Origin: Bacteroidales bacterium UBA3696
GTDB taxonomy: Bacteria; Bacteroidota; Bacteroidia; Bacteroidales; Paludibacteraceae
Length of the DNA: 64,000 nt
Reading direction: 5' to 3'
Assembly (NCBI GenBank): GCA_002372135.1
Contig: DFIN01000033.1
Location: 58,077 to 122,076 of the forward strand
The notes under the pieces are model-generated. The model was not told the origin of the DNA. It worked only from the letters and a program-made list of their open reading frames with translations, and made no database searches. Both the position numbers and the translations under genes were made by a program. Positions 1 through 7,636 of this stretch are shown piece after piece. Within the stretch, counting starts at the first letter, position 1. Each line of letters begins with the position of its first letter.

Positions 1-1521
1 GTTTCCTTTCGGACGAAAAACCCGTATTACTCTACGTTCAACGGCACATTATGCATTGATTCAGGGTCTTATGCCCTACGCAGTGTAGATGCAACCATGC
101 CACCACAAACCAATGTCAATTACTTGCGCCACCTTACTATTCGCCATACGCAGCATACCCAACATCTAACCCAACTATTTGACATTGCGGTGCTTTCAGA
201 TACGACACACCTTTTTCCGTCTTTGCTGGTTCAATCCCGCCTGACCTCCGACCAACCCCCTACTCCATCCTCCTCTACTCATTCTGCCACAGATACACCT
301 TCATTCGCGTCCCCGGACTCCACCCATCTCGCCGGTTTTACTCCGCCACCTGTGCTACGGATAGGAACTTGGTTGGCACAGATTATTCTGACCGGCTCTA
401 TCCCTACGGGTACTGCCGTGGATATAGGAAATATAACGGAGATCCTGCGTGTGAATAACTATGAGAAAGTGCGTTTGGGTCTGCCCTTGCGCACCAACCA
501 ACGTCTGTCTGAATATGTCTGCTTGGAAGGATATGCCGCCTACGGATTTGGCGACCGGCAATGGAAAGGTGCCGGCGCTGTACACTATCGGTTGCCCACT
601 GAGCGGCGACATCTTTTATCCGTTCGCTATGCGGACGAATACACGGCTATGGATGCCGACTATTTTGCACGGTTCAAGCACGAGAATAGTGCATGGTACC
701 AAGACCGCGCTCTTACAACCCACTGGACACAACCTTTTTATCCGTTTTTTCAGTCGCAGCATCGGGATATACACCGCCGTCAAATCACTCTTCAAGTCCG
801 TAACGATTGGCATGCGAACATGGAGAGTCAAACCCATCTTGCCTTTGGATGGCAGGACCAATTCCGCTACACACAGTTTGCCACCACCTTCCGGCTGAGT
901 TGGCAGGAGCAGAAAGTGGATCTCTTTTTCCATCGCATACACCGCTATAACCACCTGCCCGTCCTGTACTTGAACGGGGAGATAGGTAGTATTCATCCGT
1001 TAGAAAAATCTACCTCGCGCAGCAGTTATGACCTATACGGCAAGTTGCGCGTGATGCTGCGTCAGCGGGTGGACTTGCAAGTAGCAGGACGATTGGACTA
1101 CCTGCTGGAAGCGGGATGGTTCTTCGGGAATATACCTGATTCGTTTGCGCATCCCTTTACGCTCAATCCTTCCTATGCCTTCGATCCGTTTGCTTTTACG
1201 CTGATGCCTTATTATCCGGAAAACATACGCCAATACATCAGTCTGCATACCGAATGGAACGGACGGGGCTGCCTGTTCAACAGTATTCCATACATCCAAC
1301 GCCTTCATTTGCGCGAACTTGCTATCGCCAAAATAGCGTATGGAGGTCAAATAGGAACACCTACTCACACAGACCTTCACATCCCCTATATCGAACTCGG
1401 GGCAGGGATAGGCAACATATTGCGCATAGGCGACCTATACGCCGTTTTTCGAGTTACTAACCTCAACGACCACACCGTTCCGTGGTGGGCAGTCCGTTTC
1501 CGCCTACGAATAGAAGAATAG
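1..1521 (+). CDS. DUF5686-like outer-membrane barrel protein, 5' truncated
   Basis: The reading frame is open from the first base of the window, so the gene begins upstream; the ATG at 97 is only an internal methionine. The protein is rich in alternating aromatic/polar strands typical of an outer-membrane beta barrel. Its last part (IPYIELGAGIGNI..., then a WWAVRFRLRI-like terminal strand) resembles the C-terminal barrel of DUF5686/carboxypeptidase-regulatory-like proteins of Bacteroidota, as does the VRLGLPLRTN segment near the middle. The family often has an N-terminal CarboxypepD_reg-like plug domain, which would lie outside the window. The stop at 1519-1521 is followed 30 nt later by a new promoter. 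Function is unknown; outer-membrane location is inferred from the barrel pattern. Confidence 0.65.
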   Translation, partial: VSFRTKNPYYSTFNGTLCIDSGSYALRSVDATMPPQTNVNYLRHLTIRHTQHTQHLTQLFDIAVLSDTTHLFPSLLVQSRLTSDQPPTPSSSTHSATDTPSFASPDSTHLAGFTPPPVLRIGTWLAQIILTGSIPTGTAVDIGNITEILRVNNYEKVRLGLPLRTNQRLSEYVCLEGYAAYGFGDRQWKGAGAVHYRLPTERRHLLSVRYADEYTAMDADYFARFKHENSAWYQDRALTTHWTQPFYPFFQSQHRDIHRRQITLQVRNDWHANMESQTHLAFGWQDQFRYTQFATTFRLSWQEQKVDLFFHRIHRYNHLPVLYLNGEIGSIHPLEKSTSRSSYDLYGKLRVMLRQRVDLQVAGRLDYLLEAGWFFGNIPDSFAHPFTLNPSYAFDPFAFTLMPYYPENIRQYISLHTEWNGRGCLFNSIPYIQRLHLRELAIAKIAYGGQIGTPTHTDLHIPYIELGAGIGNILRIGDLYAVFRVTNLNDHTVPWWAVRFRLRIEE

Positions 1522-1551
1522 CCGACTGCGAACTAAAATCACATTTTTTGG

Positions 1552-1582
1552 TTTGCTCAACGGCTCTTTTGATTTATCTTTG
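1552..1582 (+). promoter_or_regulatory. sigma-ABfr promoter for the CoA-transferase gene
   Basis: TTTG at 1552-1555, a 19-nt spacer and TATCTTTG at 1575-1582 match the Bacteroidota -33/-7 consensus exactly. It lies 46 nt before the ATG at 1628 and rules out in-frame starts further upstream. Confidence 0.75.
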
Positions 1583-1627
1583 CGCCCGAAAACGACACAA
1601 GCAATCTCATCCAAAATTACTTCATAC

Positions 1628-2923
1628 ATGTACCACTATGTTTCGCCCGCGGAAGCGGTAAGTCATGTTAAGAGTGGCGATACGATAGTCGTCCAAGGTT
1701 CTACATCCATTCCGATGGTTTTGCTTCGTGCTCTGACTGAGCGTGCTAACGAACTTCGCGATGTCAAACTCATTTCGGGTTTTGGGGTTCATCCTGAAGA
1801 TGCCCCTTATGCCAAAAAGGAGTATATTGATTCGTTCCGTGCTCTCAGTATCTTCGTTCCCAACAACCTTCGTCGCGCGATGAAAGAAGGGGTGGCAGAC
1901 ACCATTCCTTGCTTCTTGGGCGAAGTGCCTTCCCTTTTCCGCAGCGGACAAGTACCTGTGGATGTTACCTTTCTGAATGTAAGCGAACCGGACGAGAACG
2001 GCTACTGCTCGTTTGGCATCTCTGCCGATATAGCCTTTTCCGGACAAGAATGTTCCAAGACCATCATAGCACAAGTCAATAAATACATGCCTCGCACCTT
2101 TGGTGATCCGGTGATTCATGTGAGCCGCTTGACTGCCATGTGCCGCGGGGACGAACCGCTTATCGAAGTTCCTACACCCGTTCCTTCCGACATAGAGACA
2201 CGCATCGGCAACTATATAGCCAATGAGATTCCCGATGGAGCTACCCTACAAATAGGCGTAGGCGGCATCCCCAATGCCGTAATCAATGCGCTGAGCCACC
2301 ATCAACACCTCGGACTTCACACCGAAGCCATTACAGACGGTGTCTTGCCCCTGATTGAAAAAGGCATCATCGACAACTCTCAGAAGAAAGTGCTGCCGGG
2401 TAAGTCTGTCGGTTCACTCGTGCTCGGTAGCAGGCATTTGTATGACTACATGGACGGCAATCCGAACTTCGTGATTCGCGATGTGGCTTGGACCAACGAC
2501 CCGCAGATTATTCGCCAAAACCCCAAGGCAATGTCCATCAATTCGGCTATTGAAGTGGATTTGACCGGTCAGATTTGCGCCGACTCCATAGGAGAAACGA
2601 TTATTTCGGGCGTAGGCGGACAGCACGATTTCTTCTACGGTTCAGCCTTGTCCGAAGGCGGTAAATGCTTCTTAGCCTTAACCAGTATGACAGCCAAAGG
2701 GCAGTCGAAGATAGTGCCGCGTCTTGCGCCGGGGGCAGGTGTGGTAACTACCCGCTTCCAAGCCCAATACATAGTTACCGAATACGGCATTGTCTATTTG
2801 CGCAACCTACCCCTTGCCGAACGCGCCAAAGCACTTATATCCATTGCGCATCCTTCGGTGCGCGAGGAGTTGGAACGCGCCGCCGTAGAGCGATTCGGGA
2901 TAGGTTATCTCCGCCTCAAATAA
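1628..2923 (+). CDS. Acetyl-CoA hydrolase/transferase family protein (CoA-transferase)
   Basis: 431 residues from the ATG at 1628, chosen because the -7 box sits at 1575-1582 and the residues before it do not look like family sequence. It belongs to the acetyl-CoA hydrolase/4-hydroxybutyrate CoA-transferase family (Cat1/AbfT-like), which moves CoA between acyl-CoA and acetate or a related acid in fermentative metabolism. The catalytic glutamate is E309 in the motif NSAIEVDLTGQ, and the glycine-rich GVGGIPNAV and GVGGQHDF segments of the CoA site are present. The protein is cytoplasmic, with no signal peptide. The S26-like gene follows after 14 nt, so the next genes may be co-transcribed. Substrate cannot be told from sequence; 4-hydroxybutyrate, succinyl-CoA and butyryl-CoA enzymes look alike. 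Confidence 0.85.
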   Translation: MYHYVSPAEAVSHVKSGDTIVVQGSTSIPMVLLRALTERANELRDVKLISGFGVHPEDAPYAKKEYIDSFRALSIFVPNNLRRAMKEGVADTIPCFLGEVPSLFRSGQVPVDVTFLNVSEPDENGYCSFGISADIAFSGQECSKTIIAQVNKYMPRTFGDPVIHVSRLTAMCRGDEPLIEVPTPVPSDIETRIGNYIANEIPDGATLQIGVGGIPNAVINALSHHQHLGLHTEAITDGVLPLIEKGIIDNSQKKVLPGKSVGSLVLGSRHLYDYMDGNPNFVIRDVAWTNDPQIIRQNPKAMSINSAIEVDLTGQICADSIGETIISGVGGQHDFFYGSALSEGGKCFLALTSMTAKGQSKIVPRLAPGAGVVTTRFQAQYIVTEYGIVYLRNLPLAERAKALISIAHPSVREELERAAVERFGIGYLRLK

Positions 2924-2937
2924 TATCTCATCTTAGC

Positions 2938-3375
2938 ATGCCGCACACCATACCGAACGACATACTCATTCCGCAAATAGCCACTTTGCTGCAAGAAGGC
3001 AAAGAGGTATTGTTCACCCCTACCGGCAATAGTATGCGCCCGTTCATAGAAGGCGGACAAGATGTGGTTACGCTCCGTAAATTACCCCATATTAAGGTGG
3101 GCGATATCTGTTTGGCTCAAATCAGCCGTTTACCCGCCTATGTGCTACACCGCGTCATTCGCATTGAATCCGACCAAATCACCCTGATGGGAGACGGCAA
3201 TCTGCAAGGGGAAGAACATTGTACCGCAGATAATATATTAGGCACAGTAATTCGTATCCAAACACCAAAAGGTTTCCGCAAACCGCTCACACGAGGCAGG
3301 TTGTGGTATCACATCAGAAAATGGAGACGGATCCTACTCAAAATCTATCGCCACACCTATCCGATACAACGCTAA
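2938..3375 (+). CDS. S24/S26-family serine peptidase-like protein (S26B type, no anchor)
   Basis: 145 residues from the ATG at 2938. It shows the signal-peptidase core: S32 in TPTGNSMRPF, then H71 in YVLHRV and D86 in LMGDGN. The second catalytic position is His rather than the bacterial Lys, as in SipW/ER-type (S26B) enzymes that use Ser-His-Asp. Unlike real signal peptidases it has no N-terminal transmembrane segment; the C-terminus is basic (RGRLWYHIRKWRR). It lies 14 nt after the CoA-transferase gene and 57 nt before a PqqD-like gene, and is followed by an HprK-like kinase gene. From that context I infer a role in processing a small peptide or protein handled by PqqD, but no precursor gene is visible. 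Catalytic activity is not proven. Confidence 0.75.
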   Translation: MPHTIPNDILIPQIATLLQEGKEVLFTPTGNSMRPFIEGGQDVVTLRKLPHIKVGDICLAQISRLPAYVLHRVIRIESDQITLMGDGNLQGEEHCTADNILGTVIRIQTPKGFRKPLTRGRLWYHIRKWRRILLKIYRHTYPIQR

Positions 3376-3414
3376 ACAACTGCTAAACTATCGTTAAACT
3401 ATCGCTAAACTACC
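3371..3414 (+). repeat. Four tandem 11-bp units between the S26-like and pqqD-like genes
   Basis: Units at 3371-3381, 3382-3392, 3393-3403 and 3404-3414 follow the pattern GYTAAACtAtC with one to three differences. The first unit contains the stop codon of the S26-like gene. The 11-nt period is about one helical turn; each unit also carries a TAA. Confidence 0.7.
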
Positions 3415-3432
3415 TAAAAACCCCATATCACC

Positions 3433-3702
3433 ATGCAAGCAAAACAAGGTTTCAAACTCCGCCCGTTAGGCGATGAATACATTCTCGTTGGCGAAAGCGT
3501 TGAGCAAATCAACTTCAACAAGATGATAACGCTCAACGAGACAGCCGCTTTCTTGTGGAAAAAAGTAGAAGACGGCAAGCCCTTTGACGCACAAAAATTG
3601 GCGCAGTGGCTCACCGCCGAATACGAAGTTTCAGCCGACCAAGCCTTACAAGACTCACAAACAACCATTGAATCATGGCAACAAGCAGGAATCATCGAAT
3701 AG
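3433..3702 (+). CDS. PqqD-family protein (RiPP recognition element-like)
   Basis: 89 residues. The order of segments fits the PqqD fold: an N-terminal beta region (FKLRPLGDEYILVGE), the LNETAAFLW motif opening helix 1, then a helical domain ending in WQQAGIIE. In RiPP biosynthesis PqqD proteins bind the leader of a precursor peptide and deliver it to modifying enzymes; in Bacteroidota they also occur alone in small cassettes. The start is the ATG at 3433; the 3' end overlaps the HprK-like gene by 28 nt, suggesting translational coupling. No radical-SAM partner or precursor peptide is seen nearby, so a classical PQQ or sactipeptide pathway is not supported here. Confidence 0.8.
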   Translation: MQAKQGFKLRPLGDEYILVGESVEQINFNKMITLNETAAFLWKKVEDGKPFDAQKLAQWLTAEYEVSADQALQDSQTTIESWQQAGIIE

Positions 3703-4610
3703 AACGACGCTCCTACCGCGTGGCTGAACACGTATTCAGCATGGAGGCAGACAGCGAACAATTTGCACAACTGACCAACTACGAACCGTTCCGTATATGG
3801 GACAAACCGACCGACGAATTGTTTTGCCTTACCGTAGGTTCACTGCCGGTAGAAGATAGCCCGCGGCAACACGTGTTTACCGACTCGTCGGATGACGATA
3901 TGCCCCGTATCGAGGTCTATCGTATCCCTTCGGGCGACACGTTGTATTGGCTTCTCTGCATCTCACAAGTGAAGAACAGTCCTATTTGCGCTCGGATTAT
4001 GGCACGCTCGGATTTTCGGCACGCATGGGTGCAGATTGATACGGAGCAAACGGCATTTGCCATCAACAATGCGGCTATGCTGGTCTATGCCTTTGCCACG
4101 GCTCACCTACGTACCCTTGAGATGCACGCGGCGGTGGTAGTTCGCAACGACCAACGAGGCTACCTCTTCCTCGGCAAATCAGGTACCGGCAAATCAACCC
4201 ACGCACGCCAATGGATGGCAGCTTTTGAAGACGCATGGCTGCTGAACGACGACAATCCTATCCTGCGCTACTTCGAAACAGACGGCAAAGGCAAAGTGGT
4301 GGTATATGGCTCGCCGTGGAGCGGTAAGACTCCCTGCTATAAGAACCTCAGCGCAGAAGTAGGAGGTATCGTCAAACTATCACAAGCCCCTCATAATGAA
4401 GCACGCCGGTTGAAGATGCCCGAAGCATACGCCTATATACTATCCTCCGCCAGCGGACTCAAGATTGAACCGAACATGATGGACGCTCTCTACGACACCA
4501 TATCACACATCATTCAAGCCGTTCCTCACTTCGCCTTAGAGTGCCTTCCCGATACGGATGCCGCCCGCTGCTGCTACCAAGCCATCGCCGCCTCTGCCAA
4601 TACCCACTAA
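3675..4610 (+). CDS. HPr kinase/PEPCK-like P-loop kinase
   Basis: 311 residues, start overlapping the pqqD-like gene by 28 nt. The C-terminal half carries a Walker A loop GKSGTGKST (167-175), an acidic pair in LLNDDNPIL (192-193) and GSPWSGK (212-218), an arrangement seen in HprK and ATP-PEPCK-type kinases. The N-terminal ~140 residues are unassigned. HprK-like proteins linked to PqqD or lasso-peptide genes phosphorylate peptides in some studied systems; that role here is inference. The protein looks cytoplasmic. With the S26-like and PqqD-like genes it forms a compact three-gene cassette. Classical HPr-serine kinase is unlikely because the HprK N-terminal domain is absent. Confidence 0.75.
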   Translation: MATSRNHRIERRSYRVAEHVFSMEADSEQFAQLTNYEPFRIWDKPTDELFCLTVGSLPVEDSPRQHVFTDSSDDDMPRIEVYRIPSGDTLYWLLCISQVKNSPICARIMARSDFRHAWVQIDTEQTAFAINNAAMLVYAFATAHLRTLEMHAAVVVRNDQRGYLFLGKSGTGKSTHARQWMAAFEDAWLLNDDNPILRYFETDGKGKVVVYGSPWSGKTPCYKNLSAEVGGIVKLSQAPHNEARRLKMPEAYAYILSSASGLKIEPNMMDALYDTISHIIQAVPHFALECLPDTDAARCCYQAIAASANTH

Positions 4611-4646
4611 CCTCTTTCGACTTTCTACTCATAATTTTTAACTCCT

Positions 4647-5426
4647 ATGCCTTACCCTACCCGCCGTGTACAAGAAAAAGAAATGATTTTTGGTCTTCAC
4701 TCTGTCATCGAAGCCATCGATGCCGGCAAAGTGATGGACAAGATTTTGATTCGCCGTGACCTATCTTCCACGTTATCCAAACAGTTGTTGGAACGCCTTT
4801 CTGCCATAGGCGATACAGTACATACTACCGTACAGCGTGTGCCGGTGGAAAAACTGAACCAACTGACCGACCGCAACCACCAGGGCGTGATTGCTTTTCT
4901 CTCGCCGGTGGAGTTCTATCGTGTGGAAGACGTAATACAAGCCGCCTATGATAAGGGAGAATCTCCATTGCTAATGGTATTGGACAACGTAACCGATGTA
5001 CGCAACTTCGGAGCCATTGCCCGCACGTGTGCATGTGCCGGTGCGCACGCCATCGTAATTGGCAAACGCGGCTCTGCGCCCATCAACGGCGATGCTATTA
5101 AGACCAGTGCCGGTGCACTGCACTATCTGCCTATCTGCAAAGTGGACAACATGCAGAATGCGCTACAACTGATGCGCGACAGCGGCCTGAGTGTAGTGGC
5201 AGCCACCGAACATGCTCAACAAAACTATACCGAGGCGGATATGACTCTCCCCCTCGCCATCTTGATGGGAAATGAGGAAAAAGGCATCTATGAGGGCAAT
5301 CTCAACCTTGCCACCGAGCAAGTTCGCATTCCGCTTCATGGTCCGATTGAAAGCCTCAACGTCTCCGTCGCCGCCGGCATCATGCTCTACGAAGCCGTAA
5401 GACAACGAACCTTCGGAAAACGATAA
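4647..5426 (+). CDS. rlmB: 23S rRNA (guanosine-2'-O-)-methyltransferase, SpoU/TrmH family
   Basis: 259 residues from the ATG at 4647; a second ATG at 4683 (MIFGLHSV...) fits the usual family start equally well. It shows an N-terminal RNA-binding domain and the three SpoU motifs: NVTDVRNFGAIARTC, MGNEEKGI and IPLHGPIESLNVSVAAGI, which form the trefoil-knotted SAM site. By family it methylates a 23S rRNA guanosine (G2251 in E. coli), though TrmH-type tRNA methylation cannot be fully excluded. It lies downstream of the kinase cassette and ends at a strong hairpin terminator. The 36 nt before it carry, on the minus strand, a copy (4614-4628) of a short repeat seen elsewhere in the left half. Confidence 0.88.
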   Translation: MPYPTRRVQEKEMIFGLHSVIEAIDAGKVMDKILIRRDLSSTLSKQLLERLSAIGDTVHTTVQRVPVEKLNQLTDRNHQGVIAFLSPVEFYRVEDVIQAAYDKGESPLLMVLDNVTDVRNFGAIARTCACAGAHAIVIGKRGSAPINGDAIKTSAGALHYLPICKVDNMQNALQLMRDSGLSVVAATEHAQQNYTEADMTLPLAILMGNEEKGIYEGNLNLATEQVRIPLHGPIESLNVSVAAGIMLYEAVRQRTFGKR

Positions 5427-5471
5427 GCCGAGTTTGCAAAACTAACATTTTGTAAGAAATTGTTTTATTAA

Positions 5472-5504
5472 GCGTGCAAAAGACCCTACTTTTGCACGCT
5501 TTTT
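5472..5504 (+). terminator. Rho-independent terminator after rlmB
   Basis: Perfect 11-bp stem GCGTGCAAAAG (5472-5482) / CTTTTGCACGC (5489-5499) with a 6-nt loop and a T run. The right arm contains TACTTTTG (5487-5494), a perfect -7 box, so the element may double as the start of transcription for the peptidase gene; a TTG at 5460-5462 is 24 nt upstream, longer than ideal. Confidence 0.85.
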
Positions 5505-5518
5505 AAGAAAACAGCCCA

Positions 5519-7636
5519 ATGAAACACTTACTATTTGTTATTTTCACACTCCTTCTGCCGCTTCCTCTTTGCGCACAATTTCAGGACACTCTTACGCTGA
5601 CACCTTCCTGCCACGGTCGCTATAATCCCAATACACTGACATGGGCAACTTCTTCTTCACTCACCGGTTCAGGCTCATCGTACTATAACGGAAAAGTGAA
5701 TTTCAGCTTCTATGTGGATGACAACGGCAATACGATGCTCTTTGACAACGTCCGCAACATCCTCACGTTGGACGGACATAATCTGCAAGAAACTTCGTTA
5801 GGTTCATATAGTTACACAAAAGTGGATTCCTATCACACCAATCTCACGACTTGGAATGTACCGCTTATCCAACAAGTAACGCTCACGACGGCTGACCCTT
5901 CGTGGTGGCGTATGGAAAGCAACGATACGAAACCCGAATTTTTCATCGTCATCAAAGACGCAGACGGCAACAATCTCTATACGTCCGAATGTACGATCAA
6001 CGCCGGTCTTCCCGTTACCTTCAACATACTAACCGCAACCAACATCCTTGCCATTGACGAAATTTATATGGAGGTATGGGAGTACAACTCCGTGACATCC
6101 ACCACCTGCTGCCCGTATACCATTCAACTGACAGCCAACCAACCGAAGGAATACAAATTCCAGTCCGAGTACATCAGCGGTAAGGTCGTAGTATGTCCCA
6201 ATCCCGCTTTGGATGTACATTGGGGCATGAGTATGACCTACGATTACTGGAAAAAGAAGTTCTCTCGCAACGGAGTGGATAACAACAACAAGCGTCTTGC
6301 CAATTTCTTGAACCCATCCGCCACTCTGCCCTCCCTCAAAGCAGCACGCTTTCCGAACAACTCATGCGCGGTGAGCAATACGGGCTATTTCTTTTACGGC
6401 ATGGGCGACCATAAGCAATACGGTCCGCTGGTATGCTTGGACGTGATTGCGCACGAATACACGCACGCTGTCATTAACAGCAACACGGGGCACGTTCTCG
6501 GTACAACAGGAGAAAGCGGTGCGCTCAATGAGTCGTTTGCCGACATCTTTGCCTGTGCCGTGGAATACTACACCTTAGGGAGCACCGACTGGGTCATGAC
6601 AGCAGAAGCGATGTTAGACGGCTCGTGCTTGCGCTCACTCAAGAACCCGAAGCAAAGTACCCTCAATGTCCGTCCGTCTCCCAATACCTACAAAGGCGAC
6701 CTATGGGACTCGCAAAGCATGAACGTACATACCAATGCCGGCGTGCAAAACTACTGGTTCTACCTCCTTGTCAACGGCGGGAAGGGTACTATTGACGACC
6801 ATGGTATTCGTCAATGGAATGTCAATGGGATAGGATTTGACGCTGCCATGAACATTGTACATCGCACGCTTATCCAATATATCAAAGCCAACACCACCTA
6901 CAAAGAAGTTCGCGATTTGTCGTTGCAAGCCACTCGCGATTTATACGGTGCCGGTTCCGCCGAAGAGGTAGCCGTGGCAGACGCATGGTATGCCTGCGGC
7001 GTGGGAGAAAGACATCCTTCTACCTCTTTTCAACTGCAAGAGGGGCTCTACATCATAGCCTCTAACCGTCAGACAACACGCGACCAACAATGGTACTACC
7101 TCACTGCCGAAGAAGTACAAATGCACGGCGGCACCCGTCTGGTAGCAAAAGAAACAGGCGTTACGTCCGTCAACGATATAGATGTGATTGATGTACCGCT
7201 ATCCCATATATGGCGCGTACGCCATACTGCCAACGGCTGGACACTGCAATGCGGCAATCGGTATATCAACTACGACGGCGATGATATATTCTTAGGGGAT
7301 ACGGCTATGTACTACGCCAAATCCAATACGGAAAACATGGCTATATTTGCTCCCGCCACCGACTTTTCGGCTCGTTTGGCTCTTTCGATGCAGTCCAGTG
7401 AAGACTACTTCTTTATTGCCGAGCCCAATTCCAACGGAATCTACGAAAGTGGCATGCCGGACTTGTGTTTCCTTCCTTATAGAGGTATCTACCAAGAAGA
7501 AAGCGCACTGGGTGAAACAATAACGAACACCACAGAAGCGCAAAAAGTACAAAAAGACGGAGCCGTCTATATCTTAATTCCGGAAGAGAAAGGAGCCGTC
7601 CGCACCTACCACATCAGCGGTCAGACGGTTCATTGA
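5519..7636 (+). CDS. Secreted M4 (thermolysin-like) metallopeptidase with short C-terminal tail
   Basis: 705 residues with a signal peptide (LPLPLCAQ cleavage region near residue 20). Zinc and catalytic residues of family M4 are intact: HEYTH at 312-316, third ligand E338 in ALNESFAD and the transition-state His H404 in NVHTNAG. The usual FTP/PepSY propeptide is not visible; about 200 residues of beta-rich sequence sit before the catalytic domain instead. Residues after ~500 form an unassigned beta-rich domain, and the end has the pattern KVxKDGxxYI...YHISGQTV, similar to the tails of two island proteins at 26-33 kb and suggestive of type IX-type sorting. It overlaps the convergent ABC-transporter gene by 7 nt. 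Extracellular or surface proteolysis is inferred. Confidence 0.88.
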   Translation: MKHLLFVIFTLLLPLPLCAQFQDTLTLTPSCHGRYNPNTLTWATSSSLTGSGSSYYNGKVNFSFYVDDNGNTMLFDNVRNILTLDGHNLQETSLGSYSYTKVDSYHTNLTTWNVPLIQQVTLTTADPSWWRMESNDTKPEFFIVIKDADGNNLYTSECTINAGLPVTFNILTATNILAIDEIYMEVWEYNSVTSTTCCPYTIQLTANQPKEYKFQSEYISGKVVVCPNPALDVHWGMSMTYDYWKKKFSRNGVDNNNKRLANFLNPSATLPSLKAARFPNNSCAVSNTGYFFYGMGDHKQYGPLVCLDVIAHEYTHAVINSNTGHVLGTTGESGALNESFADIFACAVEYYTLGSTDWVMTAEAMLDGSCLRSLKNPKQSTLNVRPSPNTYKGDLWDSQSMNVHTNAGVQNYWFYLLVNGGKGTIDDHGIRQWNVNGIGFDAAMNIVHRTLIQYIKANTTYKEVRDLSLQATRDLYGAGSAEEVAVADAWYACGVGERHPSTSFQLQEGLYIIASNRQTTRDQQWYYLTAEEVQMHGGTRLVAKETGVTSVNDIDVIDVPLSHIWRVRHTANGWTLQCGNRYINYDGDDIFLGDTAMYYAKSNTENMAIFAPATDFSARLALSMQSSEDYFFIAEPNSNGIYESGMPDLCFLPYRGIYQEESALGETITNTTEAQKVQKDGAVYILIPEEKGAVRTYHISGQTVH

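Noticed and set aside
3675..4610. Classical HPr serine kinase/phosphorylase (hprK)
   Set aside because: The HprK N-terminal domain is missing and the neighbours are PqqD-like and S26-like genes rather than sugar-transport genes.
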